64,000 bases of DNA from Myxococcales bacterium (GCA_016716835.1 JADJUW010000001.1:1-64000); one strand, 5' to 3'. Counted from the stretch's first letter, positions 38,813 through 47,949 are shown. Translations and numbers: made by a program. Notes: a model not told the origin generated them from the sequence alone.

Positions 38813-39409
38813 ATGAACAGTATGAACGATGTCTCGAGCCCGCTCGCGCCGCATTGGCTGGCGCTTGGCGTGTTGTGCGCGGCGATGCTCGGATGTGGCA
38901 AGGCTAGCGACGAAAATCAGGCCAAGCGAACGTCGAAGCCGCCGCCGCAGGAGACCGAGCGCAAGCCGTTTGGCATTGCGGTGCTTGCCGGCGAGCGTGA
39001 GGTGCTCACCATCACCAACGCGCTGCTCGATCAACGCGCGCCAGATTTTAAAGACGAAGATCGCCGTGCATGGAAGCTAGCTACGCTGTTGCCGGGCGTT
39101 GTGGCGGGCACGACCGTGACGGCGTTTGACGCGCAAGGAATTCATCTCTCGTTTGACTGGCCGGTGGCGGATCCCGCGCTACATCCCGTGTTGATGGTAT
39201 CGCGGCGCGGCAATGTCGCGGTGACCATGATCAATGACAACGAACCTTTTCCAGAATTTCACGGCCAAGGCAATCGCCTCGAGCGGCGTGGCGACTTGCG
39301 ACCGCGACTGCAGCCGGTGAGCAAGCTAGTGATCACGCAGCGGGGGCCGGGACAAACCACGCCGCCGGCGACGATGCCGCCACCGGCGTCGTCAGCGCCA
39401 ACGCCGTAG
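38813..39409 (+). CDS. lipoprotein of unknown function
   Basis: About 198 residues from ATG 38813 (or 38822). Signal LALGVLCAAMLGC with lipobox AMLGC. The mature part is small and beta-rich (TVTAFDAQGIHLSFDWPV, PVLMVSRRGNVAVTMINDNE) with a Pro/Thr-rich end. No known domain. Its 3' end overlaps the convergent ATP-grasp gene by 77 bp. Confidence 0.6.
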   Translation: MNSMNDVSSPLAPHWLALGVLCAAMLGCGKASDENQAKRTSKPPPQETERKPFGIAVLAGEREVLTITNALLDQRAPDFKDEDRRAWKLATLLPGVVAGTTVTAFDAQGIHLSFDWPVADPALHPVLMVSRRGNVAVTMINDNEPFPEFHGQGNRLERRGDLRPRLQPVSKLVITQRGPGQTTPPATMPPPASSAPTP

Positions 39410-40424
39410 GGCCCTGGGCGGGACTTGGGCGGCGCAACGTCAGCAGCCCCGGCGAGCCGAGGCGTCGCGCCCACGCCTGCGCCAGCCAGCCAAACGTCAG
39501 GCGCGGGTTGATCTCGCACAGCGGGCGAAACACCTCGCCGGCCGCCGTTTGATAGGCAAAGGCGTCGATGCCAAACGGGCCGCGGTAGCCAACGTGTGCC
39601 AGCGTTTGCGCGGCGGCCACAAAGGCCGCGGCTAGCTGCGCGCGCCACGGCGCCGGCAACCACGCGTCATCCGCATGCACGCGCGCGCCGATAAACGTGC
39701 CGTCGCTCGACGTAACAATTTCGTGCGGCGCAAACGCATGCAGCTCGCCGCGGCTCGTCAGCAGCCCGGCCTGCCCAACGTCGCGCGTGCGCGTCACCCA
39801 TGGCTCAACGATGGCGCGCCCGTGATCGCGCAGCAAGCCGCGCGCAATGTCGAACGTCCGAAAATCGGACGACTGCGCGACGACGACACGGTCGCGTCCG
39901 GCGGCGGTGAGCGAGGGCTTAAGGACAAAGGGTGCGGCGCTGGTGGCGAGCACGGCCTGTAACTCGCCCATGGTGTCGACGTGGTGCATGGGGCCAAAGG
40001 CAATGCCAAGCGCGTCGTGAAGGCTGGCGACCTCGCGTCGATCGCTGCCGGCGATCGCGGCCGCGCGGTGAGGCGTCGCCGCAAGCAGCAAGGCCCACAA
40101 CGCCTCGTCGGAGGTTGGCATGGCGTTGGGCGTCGATACCGCGAGCGGAAAACTGGCGCGTGTCACTCCGTCGTCAAGCTCTTGCTCAGGCGCGTCGCCA
40201 AGCGCGCCCCACGCAAGCAGCGCTTCGTCCGCTTCGGCCTCCACCGGCGCGCCCATCCCAGCCAGGCGCCACGAGACATCGGCAGGCACGAGCGCGCGCA
40301 TCAGCGGGGCCAGCGGTGCCAGCCGCCGCGCGACGCGAGCGGGCAGCGGCGCGCCGCCACCCCACGTGCGCTCGCAATCAAAGTTCGCAACGAGCACCGC
40401 GCGGCGCGCGTTCACGGTGGTCAT
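39333..40424 (-). CDS. ATP-grasp enzyme
   Basis: 363 residues. ATP-grasp core: APFVLKPSLTAAGRDRVVVA (ATP-binding Lys), RAIVEPWVTRTRDVGQ, and near the C-terminus GPFGIDAFAY and CEINPRLTFGW with the metal-binding Glu/Asn. ATP-grasp enzymes ligate a carboxylate to an amine or thiol through an acyl phosphate. The start overlaps the DUF455 stop (ATGA), so the two act together. The substrate is unknown; a peptide or tRNA-related modification is possible but not shown. Confidence 0.8.
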   Translation of the reverse strand: MTTVNARRAVLVANFDCERTWGGGAPLPARVARRLAPLAPLMRALVPADVSWRLAGMGAPVEAEADEALLAWGALGDAPEQELDDGVTRASFPLAVSTPNAMPTSDEALWALLLAATPHRAAAIAGSDRREVASLHDALGIAFGPMHHVDTMGELQAVLATSAAPFVLKPSLTAAGRDRVVVAQSSDFRTFDIARGLLRDHGRAIVEPWVTRTRDVGQAGLLTSRGELHAFAPHEIVTSSDGTFIGARVHADDAWLPAPWRAQLAAAFVAAAQTLAHVGYRGPFGIDAFAYQTAAGEVFRPLCEINPRLTFGWLAQAWARRLGSPGLLTLRRPSPAQGPTALALTTPVAASSPAAWFVPAPAA

Positions 40425-41212
40425 GCCACGCTCGTCGCGCGGGCGAGCCTGGCGATAAACGCGTCATCGAGCCCGGCCGCGTGGCGCGCCGCCACATCAA
40501 ATTCCTTGCCGCGCGCGCGCACCGGCGTCAGCGGCGCGGGCAGGTTGGCGACGTAGGCGTCCCACCCGTCGCCAGGCACCAACTTTTGCAGCCAGTGATA
40601 GGCAAAGCGCACGTGGGCGATTTCCTCGCGGTGCACGATCTCGAACACCTCGGCGAGCGCCGGCATGTGCTTAGCCAGGGCGACCGCGCGATAGGCTTGC
40701 GCGAAATCGAGGTTGGCGTTTTCAAACGTCAGCCCCATCACGGCGAGAAAACGCGCCGGCGTGGTGAGTTCGTCGAGCATATTCCAAAAATGCCCGCTCA
40801 CCGGCAAATCGCCAAACGCCACGCCGTCGTCGGCCAGCCGCGCCTCGTAGAGGCGAAAATGGCGCTGCTCATCTTCAAGAATGCCGCGCAGGCCATGGTG
40901 AAAGGCGGGCGGCATATCGGCAAACGCCAACATCGCCCACGCGAATAACTCCACCGCCTGCAGCTCGTGATTGGCCAGCGCATGCAAGATGCGCACGCGT
41001 TGGTGCGGGTCAGTCAAACCCTGCGGCGGCGGCACCTTGGCGAGCTTGGCCGGCACCATCTGCAAGGTGGCAGGGCGAACCGGCGCGGCGAGGCGCATCG
41101 GCGTGCCGGAGCTTGCGGTGCTGCGCGGCGGCGGCGCTAGCTTATCGGCGAGCGCATCGCTTTGTAAGACCCGGGCCGCAAAGGCAAACAGCTCATGCGC
41201 TGGCTTAGGCAT
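40421..41212 (-). CDS. DUF455 ferritin-like protein
   Basis: 263 residues. HALANHELQAVELFAWAMLA, ILEDEQRHFRLYEARL and HREEIAHVRFAYHWL carry the E...ExxH pattern of ferritin-like di-iron proteins. FGDLPVSGHFWN is typical of DUF455 (related to the tRNA hydroxylase MiaE). Di-iron oxidase activity is inferred. It overlaps the ATP-grasp gene by 4 bp downstream and the MYXO-CTERM zincin-like gene by 8 bp upstream. Confidence 0.8.
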   Translation of the reverse strand: MPKPAHELFAFAARVLQSDALADKLAPPPRSTASSGTPMRLAAPVRPATLQMVPAKLAKVPPPQGLTDPHQRVRILHALANHELQAVELFAWAMLAFADMPPAFHHGLRGILEDEQRHFRLYEARLADDGVAFGDLPVSGHFWNMLDELTTPARFLAVMGLTFENANLDFAQAYRAVALAKHMPALAEVFEIVHREEIAHVRFAYHWLQKLVPGDGWDAYVANLPAPLTPVRARGKEFDVAARHAAGLDDAFIARLARATSVA

Positions 41213-42623
41213 GGCGACGGCGCACGATCACCCACGACACCACCATCGCGAGCAGACATGGCAGCAGCGGCACGTTGTCGGGCGTGCTGCCTTGGCAGCC
41301 GCTATCGGAGCTCGGCCAGCAAGCGCCAGCATCGCCAGCTTGCACGCAGTCAAAGCCGCTTGGGCAATTGGCGGCCGCGATATCGCACTCCGAGCTGCAG
41401 ACGCCAATCGTGCCATTGGAGGCGCACCAGGCGTCAAAACATTGTTCGTTCTCTGAGCATGGCGCGCCCATGCCACCGGGTGTATCGGGGCCCGGCACGC
41501 ATTCGCCGAGAAAACACGTATTGCCCGCGCCACACTCAGACGGCCTCACGCACGGCGGGCCAATCTCGACGTTCACCGGCGCCGATATGCCAACCGCATC
41601 TTGCACGTCATAGGCGCGGACCACCACCTGGTGCATGCCCGGCGCCAAGTCGGTAGGCGCGTTGAAGACAAATGGCTCGCTGGTGCCCGTGCTGATCAGC
41701 ACGCCATCGATATAAAGCTCGGCCTTTTCCACCCCGACGTCATCGTTGTAGATCGCCTTAACCGCAAAACCCTGCGCAACGCGCGCGCCATCCGGCGGCA
41801 CCGAGATCGACACCGTGGGCGGAATCGGCGTCGATGGCCCAAAGAGATTCATTAAGTACTCCCAGCTGTTTTGCTTGCTCGGGCCGCACTCGCAGGGGCG
41901 ATTTTGGTCCTCGCCGCAAAAGGCATCGACATTTTGAAAGCGCTTGGGCAGCTGCCCACTGAGGTACGTCATCGGGCTCTTGACGAGCATCTCGTGATCG
42001 AGCCCCCATGAGTGCGCCACTTCTTGCACGGCCGTCCAGCACAGCTGATAGGCGCTTTCATTGTGATTCTCTGCGTAGGTAAACGTGATCGTATTGTTAA
42101 GCACCGCGCAGCCGCCACTCCATGGCGAAACGCCGGCGATGTCGCTGCTCATGCCCATATCATTGGGATGCCCGGCGACCATGTTTTCCCAGTGCGGCAC
42201 ATTGCCCGGGTCGGACTCGGTGACCTCAACGTCAAAGGGAAGCAGCGTCTCGCGCACGCACTGCACGAAGTCGTTCCATACGGTCGCCGAATATGGGAAG
42301 GGCGAAAGTTCGCCTTGGTCGACGTCGATAATTGCAGAATGGTTGGTGCGCGAGTCCTCGGGGCCATAGGTCACCAAGCATGAGTCGGGGACGTTGCAGT
42401 TGTTAAGGTAGATGAGGCGCGAACCCGTGCCCCCAGCGGCAAACGCCTGCGGCGAAGACATTTGCACCATCGACGGATCGACCCACGCGCGCGCCGGCAT
42501 CGGGCGTCCATCAGGCGACGGGGTTTTTAGCAGCGGCGAGGCAGCCGCGAAGGGCGCGCTGGCCGCGAGCGCGATGCCGGCGAGCAGTGAGAAAATCGGG
42601 GAGCGGCCGCGTTGTGAAAGCAT
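41205..42623 (-). CDS. secreted zincin-like protein with MYXO-CTERM-like tail
   Basis: About 472 residues; the start MLSQRGRSP gives a clean signal peptide (ATG 42653 is possible). The motif VQEVAHSWGLDHE matches the metzincin-type HExxHxxGxxH except that the first His is Gln, so zinc binding or catalysis is doubtful. An Ig-like domain (PTVSISVPPDGARV...ELYIDGVLI) and a Cys-rich region (CGAGNTCFLGEC; CSSECDIAAANC) follow. The tail GCQGSTP, LLPCLLAMVVSWVIV, RRRHA is MYXO-CTERM-like. First gene of a three-gene overlapping unit. Confidence 0.75.
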   Translation of the reverse strand: MLSQRGRSPIFSLLAGIALAASAPFAAASPLLKTPSPDGRPMPARAWVDPSMVQMSSPQAFAAGGTGSRLIYLNNCNVPDSCLVTYGPEDSRTNHSAIIDVDQGELSPFPYSATVWNDFVQCVRETLLPFDVEVTESDPGNVPHWENMVAGHPNDMGMSSDIAGVSPWSGGCAVLNNTITFTYAENHNESAYQLCWTAVQEVAHSWGLDHEMLVKSPMTYLSGQLPKRFQNVDAFCGEDQNRPCECGPSKQNSWEYLMNLFGPSTPIPPTVSISVPPDGARVAQGFAVKAIYNDDVGVEKAELYIDGVLISTGTSEPFVFNAPTDLAPGMHQVVVRAYDVQDAVGISAPVNVEIGPPCVRPSECGAGNTCFLGECVPGPDTPGGMGAPCSENEQCFDAWCASNGTIGVCSSECDIAAANCPSGFDCVQAGDAGACWPSSDSGCQGSTPDNVPLLPCLLAMVVSWVIVRRRHA

Positions 42624-42715
42624 GGGGGGCACCAAGGCGGAAATGTGCCGCAAGGCCCTCGTTGTTGCAATCGGTAAGTGCCGCTCACGGCGGGTTTACC
42701 CCCCCTGAGCGGACA

Positions 42716-43702
42716 CTATGTCACAGCCGCGAGCGTCACAAAGGTGGCATAGGCGGCCAGCAAAATGGCGCCCTCGCGGCGGTCGATTTGGCGGCCACTC
42801 CGGACAAAGAATGCCGCCAGCAGGGTGATGACGACCAGGCCGACCAGGTCGTACATGTTGGCTCGCGCGCCGAGGCTGATGGGGCGCATCCAGGCGACCA
42901 CGCCGAGCACCAAAAACACGTTGAGCAAGTTGGAGCCGATAATCGAGCCAATCGCGAGCGAACCGTCGCCTCGCCACGCCGCCATCACGCCTGCCACCAG
43001 CTCGGGCATGGCGGTGCCAAGCGCAACCAGGGTCAGGCCGAGCACGCGATCGGAGATGCCAACCTCGCGGCCAAGCGCGCGCGCGCCATCGAGGAAAACG
43101 CCGCTGCCAAAAAATAACAACGCGATCGCCGCCGCAAACATTACGAGCGCCATCGGCCACGCCGTGCGCGGGGCGGTACGGCCGGCATACGATTGCCCGG
43201 CATCACGCGCAGCGTCGACGAGGCGCTGCTCGCCCAGCGTGTGATCGTGGCGCGCCGCGATGGTCAGCGTCAGCACCGTCAGCACCACCGCGCAACCGAT
43301 GAGCAGCCCGCCCTCAACCTGGCTGATGGTGCCATCAAGGAGCAAGAGCGGGACCAGGAGCACCGAGCCCACTAGCACCGGCAGCTCGCGGCGCAGCAGG
43401 CGGCCATCAATGATCACCGGCCGAATGACGGCAGCCAGCCCGAGCACCAGGCTGAGGTTGGCGATGCACGAGCCGATGATGTTGCCGAGTGCCAGCGGCG
43501 TCGCTTGCGACAGCGCGGCATCGGTGGACACCGCGAGCTCAGGTGCGGCATTGCCATACGCAATGACGATGAGGCCAATCACGAGGGCCTTGCTGCCCAA
43601 TTTGCGCGCCAGCGAGCCCGAGCCGCGCAGCAGCAGCTCCGCGCCAAAGGAGATCATCAGCACCCCGATGAGCAAGCGCGCGACCTCGAGCGAAATGGGC
43701 AC
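42716..43702 (-). CDS. calcium/sodium antiporter (CaCA family)
   Basis: 328 residues, about ten membrane segments in two inverted halves. The alpha-1 repeat is IAYGNAAPELAVS and GNIIGSCIANLSLVLG; the alpha-2 repeat is ALGTAMPELVAGV and GSIIGSNLLNVFLVLG. These acidic repeats form the cation site of K+-independent Na+/Ca2+ exchangers (YrbG type). The inner membrane role is Ca2+ or other cation export driven by Na+ or H+. Divergent from the SCO1-like gene. Confidence 0.88.
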   Translation of the reverse strand: MPISLEVARLLIGVLMISFGAELLLRGSGSLARKLGSKALVIGLIVIAYGNAAPELAVSTDAALSQATPLALGNIIGSCIANLSLVLGLAAVIRPVIIDGRLLRRELPVLVGSVLLVPLLLLDGTISQVEGGLLIGCAVVLTVLTLTIAARHDHTLGEQRLVDAARDAGQSYAGRTAPRTAWPMALVMFAAAIALLFFGSGVFLDGARALGREVGISDRVLGLTLVALGTAMPELVAGVMAAWRGDGSLAIGSIIGSNLLNVFLVLGVVAWMRPISLGARANMYDLVGLVVITLLAAFFVRSGRQIDRREGAILLAAYATFVTLAAVT

Positions 43703-43791
43703 GCGCCGACGTTGCTAGGTCTGCCCCAGACAATCAAGGCCTGCGTCACAAAGTCGTGCGGCGGGGGGCAGCGCGCCGGCAAATTTCTGCC

Positions 43792-44511
43792 ATGCTTCGC
43801 CGCATGGAGCAAGTCCCCACTCTTAGGCCCTCGGCGTCTGTGCCGGCGCAGGCGGCCGCGCCGCGTCGCATCTCGGGTCGGCTCGCCTTTGTCATCCTCG
43901 CGCTGCTCGTCGTGGTGCTCTTTAGCATCATCGCGGGCGGGTCACTCTTGGCCAAGCGCGGCGCGCTCAACCTGCCAACGCTTGGCCAGATGCCGGCGTT
44001 TGCGTTCGTCGACGAGGCGGGCGTGCCCGTCACCGAGCGCGAGGTAGTCGGCAACGTCATCATCGCAAATTTTATTTTCACCCGCTGCGATACGATCTGT
44101 CCGGTGAGTAGCGCGCTGATGGCCAAGCTGCAGCTCGATACCAAGGATGTCGCGGATGGGGTGAAGCTGCTGTCGTTTAGCGTCGATCCCGCGTATGACA
44201 CGCCGGCGCGCCTCGCGGCCTATGCCAAGCGCTATGCCGCTAACCCTGGGCGCTGGCGCTTTCTTACCGGCGACTTCGCGCAAATCCGCAGCGTCATGGA
44301 AGACGGCCTTAAGCTCGCGTTGGAACACAACGGCAGCGAGCCGGGCGCGGGCGAGGGCGCCGTGCCCAACATCAATCACAGCGGGCATTTTGTCCTGCTC
44401 GATCGGTCGCTGGCCATTCGCGGCTATTACGATTCCCGAGATCCGGGGCGCATGCAGGCGTTGTCGCATCATGCGCGCTATCTGGCGCGGTCGGGGACGG
44501 GGCGCCAGTAG
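43792..44511 (+). CDS. SCO1/SenC family copper-delivery protein
   Basis: About 239 residues (ATG 43792 or 43804). A membrane anchor (LAFVILALLVVVLFSIIAGG) precedes a thioredoxin-like domain. The copper/redox motif appears as FTRCDTICPVSSALM (CxxxC), with the partner His in NHSGHFVLLDRSL; FSVDPAYDTPARLAAYAKRY is typical of the family. SCO1 proteins load CuA of cytochrome oxidase at the periplasmic face. No oxidase genes are next to it. Confidence 0.82.
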   Translation: MLRRMEQVPTLRPSASVPAQAAAPRRISGRLAFVILALLVVVLFSIIAGGSLLAKRGALNLPTLGQMPAFAFVDEAGVPVTEREVVGNVIIANFIFTRCDTICPVSSALMAKLQLDTKDVADGVKLLSFSVDPAYDTPARLAAYAKRYAANPGRWRFLTGDFAQIRSVMEDGLKLALEHNGSEPGAGEGAVPNINHSGHFVLLDRSLAIRGYYDSRDPGRMQALSHHARYLARSGTGRQ

Positions 44512-44545
44512 CGACTATGTCCTTAGGCGCGCGCGCCTAGCAGAT

Positions 44546-44875
44546 TCACTGCGGCGGCGTGGTGAGCGCGTCGACGTCGAGCTGGCTGAGCGCGAGGCGA
44601 ATCAGCTGCGACTTGTTGGCCTTGGTCCAGCCGCGGCGCTTGAGCTCGGCAACCTTGGCGTCGAGTTGCTCAAGGTCCTTGGTATACATCGAGATGCAAA
44701 TCACCTTGTAGTGGGTTGGCTTCTCGGCAGGAGGGGTTATCTGCGTGCCCTCGGCAAAGGTGTCGTCAACCGTCGACGTGGCGTTCGCCGCGAGCGGGCG
44801 GCCATAGAAGCTTTCGCTCAAGATGGCGTCGGCCTCTAGCAGTGGATCGTGGCGTAACAATTTTTCTTCTTTCAT
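44546..44875 (-). CDS. small ribbon-helix-helix-like protein downstream of ParA
   Basis: 109 residues. AAGGGGGA precedes the ATG at good distance. The C-terminal ~50 residues (VICISMYTKDLEQLDAKVAE then NKSQLIRLALSQLD) fit a ribbon-helix-helix DNA-binding fold; the N-terminus is disordered. 13 bp after parA on the same strand, it could be the centromere-binding (ParB-like) partner or a regulator. Partner role inferred. Confidence 0.65.
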   Translation of the reverse strand: MKEEKLLRHDPLLEADAILSESFYGRPLAANATSTVDDTFAEGTQITPPAEKPTHYKVICISMYTKDLEQLDAKVAELKRRGWTKANKSQLIRLALSQLDVDALTTPPQ

Positions 44876-44888
44876 AGTGTCCCCCTTA

Positions 44889-45869
44889 TTAAACGTGCAT
44901 CGATGCGGTTGGCGTGAAAAATGGTGTGGCCGGCGCGTCTGGCGCGACGACTTGGTCGGTGCTTGAATTCGTGGTTAGCATCCAGTCGACCACGCGATCA
45001 TAGTCCTCCGCGCCGTTTGATTGCGGCGCGTATTCGAAGATCGTTTGCCGGTGGCTCGGCGCCTCGGCGAGGCGTGAGTTGTGGCGAATTGGATGCAGGC
45101 ACTTGCTCTTGAAGTGGCCTTGCAGGGTTTCGAGCACCTCGCGCGACAGCTTGGTGCGCGCATCGTAGAACGTCGGTAGCACCGCCGAGACGCGCACCGA
45201 GTGGCCGAGGTGGCGTTCGACGTCCTTGATGGTGCGCAGCACCTGCTTGACGCCAACGAGCGCCAAGTAATCGCAGGTGACGGGAATGACGACCTCGTCG
45301 GCATAAGAAAGCGCGTTTTGATTGAGCAGGTTGAGCGACGGGCCGCAGTCGAGCACGACGTAGTCGTAGCGGCGCGACACCTGCACGTGATTGAGCCGCT
45401 TGGTCAGCACGCGCGAACGGTGCTGCGGCGCCTGGCGCGCCAGCCAAATCTCGGCGGCCGCCAGGGTCTGGTCGCAGGTGATGACGTCGAGGCTATTGCG
45501 TACCGGCACCGCGACATCGGCAGGGTCGGCGCCCTCGACCAGCACGTGGTAGAGGCTCTTTTCGCCCTTGACGCCCAGCGATACGCCGACGTTGCCTTGG
45601 GCGTCGGTGTCGATGAGCAGGACGTTGTTGCCGCGTTCGGCGACGCCGGCGGCGAGGTTGACGGCGGTTGTGGTTTTCCCGGTGCCGCCCTTTTGGTTGA
45701 GGATGGCTATCCGGCGGGCGCGCTTGGCGCGGAAGGCATCGTCGCCCAGCGTGGCCTTCCGGCAGCCGACGCTGCAGAAGTGCTGGCGAGATCCATCTTG
45801 GCCAACGGCCACCTGATAGACAAACGCGGGGCGGAACCGAGTGCTACAATTGGTACACTGCATCTCCAT
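44889..45869 (-). CDS. ParA-family ATPase with N-terminal zinc finger
   Basis: 326 residues from ATG 45869. The first ~40 residues hold CTNCSTRF and HFCSVGCRK, a C-x2-C...C-x3-C zinc-finger-like element. Then the deviant Walker A LNQKGGTGKTTTAVNLA, LLIDTDAQGNVG and VVLDCGPSLN mark a ParA ATPase. A finger fused to ParA is known from deltaproteobacterial/myxobacterial orphan ParA proteins. It likely forms dynamic gradients on DNA to place a cargo. Forms an operon with the ribbon-helix-helix protein and is divergent from a histidine kinase (83 bp apart). Confidence 0.8.
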   Translation of the reverse strand: MEMQCTNCSTRFRPAFVYQVAVGQDGSRQHFCSVGCRKATLGDDAFRAKRARRIAILNQKGGTGKTTTAVNLAAGVAERGNNVLLIDTDAQGNVGVSLGVKGEKSLYHVLVEGADPADVAVPVRNSLDVITCDQTLAAAEIWLARQAPQHRSRVLTKRLNHVQVSRRYDYVVLDCGPSLNLLNQNALSYADEVVIPVTCDYLALVGVKQVLRTIKDVERHLGHSVRVSAVLPTFYDARTKLSREVLETLQGHFKSKCLHPIRHNSRLAEAPSHRQTIFEYAPQSNGAEDYDRVVDWMLTTNSSTDQVVAPDAPATPFFTPTASMHV

Positions 45870-45952
45870 GCTGTTATAGAAATGGCGAAACGGGGTTGGG
45901 CGCAACTTTTTGGCGCGATTGCCCGCAAAAAGATGCATAAAGTGGGGCAAGG

Positions 45953-46795
45953 GTGAGCAAAACCAAGGAATCGGAGACCCGCGCAGCTTCGCAAGGCGGC
46001 ACCACCGTCGCGCCCGCACAGGTCGAGCGAGCCTTGGAAGCGGCCGAGCTCGAGATCGCGCGGCTGACCGCAGCGCTTGCACAATATGAAGCGAGCCATC
46101 GCGACGTCATCGCGATCGTGGCGCACGAGCTGCGCACGCCACTCACCAGCATTGTTGGGTATGCCGACATGGTGGCCGATGGCTCCTTTGGCCCCATCGC
46201 CGAGTCGCTGCGGCGGCCGCTTGAGGTCATCCAACGCAATGGGCACCGCTTGCGCCGGTTGGCCGATGAAATGCTCGAAACCGTGCGCCTGGATGCGGAC
46301 GCCACGCCGCTGACCCTGTGCCCGGTTGATCTACCCGGCGTGCTCACCGATGTCGCCGCCGAGCTAGAATTGTTGTTTCGACAACGACGGCAGGACCTGA
46401 CCCTGCACCTGCCGCCGCATGCCGTCGCGATTGGCGCCAAGGACAAGTTGCACCAGGTGGTCGTCAACTTGCTGAGCAATGCCACCAAGTATTCGCCGGT
46501 TGGCTCGACAATTTCGTGCCTTGTCGACCTGCCTCCCATCGAGGCACTCGGTGGCCCATGGGTGCGCCTGGTGATCGAAAACCCGGGGCCCGGCATCGCG
46601 CCCGACATGCTCGCGCGCCTGTTTGAACCGTTCGGGACCTTCTCCAACGCGACGCATCACGGCTCTTCCACCAGCGACTCGTCGGGGCTTGGGCTTTATA
46701 TTGCCCGGCGCCTGATCGAACGCCACGCTGGCGTGATCTCGGTGGTGTCGGATAAAAACACCACCCAGTTCACCGTGCTGCTGCCCGCGATCTAA
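45953..46795 (+). CDS. soluble sensor histidine kinase
   Basis: 280 residues. GTG start with AAGGG just upstream. A short N-terminal coiled-coil is followed by the H-box IVAHELRTPLTSIVGY, N-box NLLSNATKYSP, G1 ENPGPGIAPDM and G2 SSGLGLYIARRL. There is no membrane segment and no recognised sensor domain, so it is cytoplasmic with an unknown input. No response regulator is adjacent; the nearest is at 49659. Confidence 0.82.
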   Translation: MSKTKESETRAASQGGTTVAPAQVERALEAAELEIARLTAALAQYEASHRDVIAIVAHELRTPLTSIVGYADMVADGSFGPIAESLRRPLEVIQRNGHRLRRLADEMLETVRLDADATPLTLCPVDLPGVLTDVAAELELLFRQRRQDLTLHLPPHAVAIGAKDKLHQVVVNLLSNATKYSPVGSTISCLVDLPPIEALGGPWVRLVIENPGPGIAPDMLARLFEPFGTFSNATHHGSSTSDSSGLGLYIARRLIERHAGVISVVSDKNTTQFTVLLPAI

Positions 46796-46802
46796 CGCGG
46801 CG

Positions 46803-47851
46803 CTAGCGTTTTTTGGATTTAGCCTTGGCGGCTTTTTTCGGGGCGGGCTTTTTTGCCGCGGTTTTCTTGGCGGCTGGCTTCTTGGCGGGCGCGGCCTTTT
46901 TCACGGCGGGCTTTTTGCCGGCCGGTTTCTTAGCAGGTGCGGCCTTTTTGATCGGCGCCTTCTTGGCAGGCTTGGCCGCCGCTTTTTTGGCGACGGGCTT
47001 GCCTTTTTTGGCGGGCGCAGACTTCGCGGCAGCTTTGCTCGCCTTGGCTGGAGCTTTGGCGGCGACCTTGGCGGCGGTTTTGCCCGCTGCCGGCCCCTTT
47101 TGCTTGCCGCCTTGGCGGGTGCCTTGCCAGGTGCTGGCGCCACTTTGCCAGCGGCCTTACCAGCGACCGGCACAGCCTTGGCGTCTGGCGTTTTGCCTTT
47201 GCCGACAGCGGCTGGTGGAGGCACGGTGCCTTTGCCACCGCGCGGAGCCTTGCCACCTTCGGCGCGACGCACCGTCGCGGCCTTGGCTAACTCGATCGCC
47301 TGTTGCACGGTGCGCAGTGGCGAGTCGGATAGTTCTTCCTTGCCTGCTGCGCGGCGCTTCTTGCCTTCACGCGGCGTCGGCAAATCGCTTAGCCCCGGCA
47401 TGCGCGAGGCGAGGTCGCCCCGATTGTGCACGAGCACGCGCGCGCCATCGCGAAACACCACCTCGACCTTGTTGTCGGGCAGGCTTTCGGTCACGACGCC
47501 GACTTCGAACACCGGGTGCAACACGAAATCGCCTTCTTCATAGGCATCGCGAATGGAATAGGCGCGACAGCCGCCAAGGTCGTTTTCGGCGCACTTGGTC
47601 AGGGCGTCGTTCCACGTCGGCTTGGTATAAGCGCGCTTCTTGGGCACCAGGTCGGCATCTTCAGCACCGTCGCCGCGAGGCTTTCGGTACGCGTGGACAT
47701 CGCCACAAACCACGCACTGCACCCGACGAATTTCGTCTTCGTACATGCTGACGATGGTATGAGTCGTATCCGCCTTACACCGAGGTGATGGGCAATTCGC
47801 CTCAATTTCGCCGCCTACTTCGCCCGCATCTTCTTCGAAGATAGAGTCCAT
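46803..47851 (-). CDS. zinc-ribbon/histone-H1-like Lys-Ala-Pro-rich protein (frameshifted)
   Basis: About 349 residues. The N-terminus has CPSPRC...CVVC (putative zinc ribbon), then a Tudor/KOW-like segment (YEEGDFVLHPVFEVGVV; KVEVVFRDGARVLVHN). From residue ~160 it becomes basic. A missing A near 47095 shifts the frame; the corrected tail is pure KAAPAKK-type repeats (KKAPIKKAAPAKKPAGKK; ending KAAKAKSKKR), as in eukaryotic histone H1 and some bacterial nucleoid proteins. Probably binds DNA nonspecifically. The opposite-strand frames are shadows. Confidence 0.75.
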
Positions 47852-47900
47852 CCCTACCTCAATCTCTGAGTCTTACCGCTAAGTAAGAAGAATTCTGATG

Positions 47901-47949
47901 TGCCAGAGAACCTACCCTGGCACTTGTACATCCCCGGTAGCACGCTACC
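47901..47949. promoter_or_regulatory. two small inverted repeats upstream of the sensor kinase
   Basis: TGCCAG (47901-47906) pairs with CTGGCA (47917-47922), and GGTAGC-AC-GCTACC is a short palindrome at 47936-47949. They lie in the 203-bp region between divergent genes, 106 bp before the kinase start, and may be operator or leader structures. No clear -35/-10 is assigned. Confidence 0.3.

Noticed and set aside
46813..47751. Long + strand open frame of 312 codons
   Set aside because: It is antisense to the Lys/Ala/Pro-rich H1-like gene; its Gly/Phe/Leu repeats are the mirror of AAG/GCC codons.
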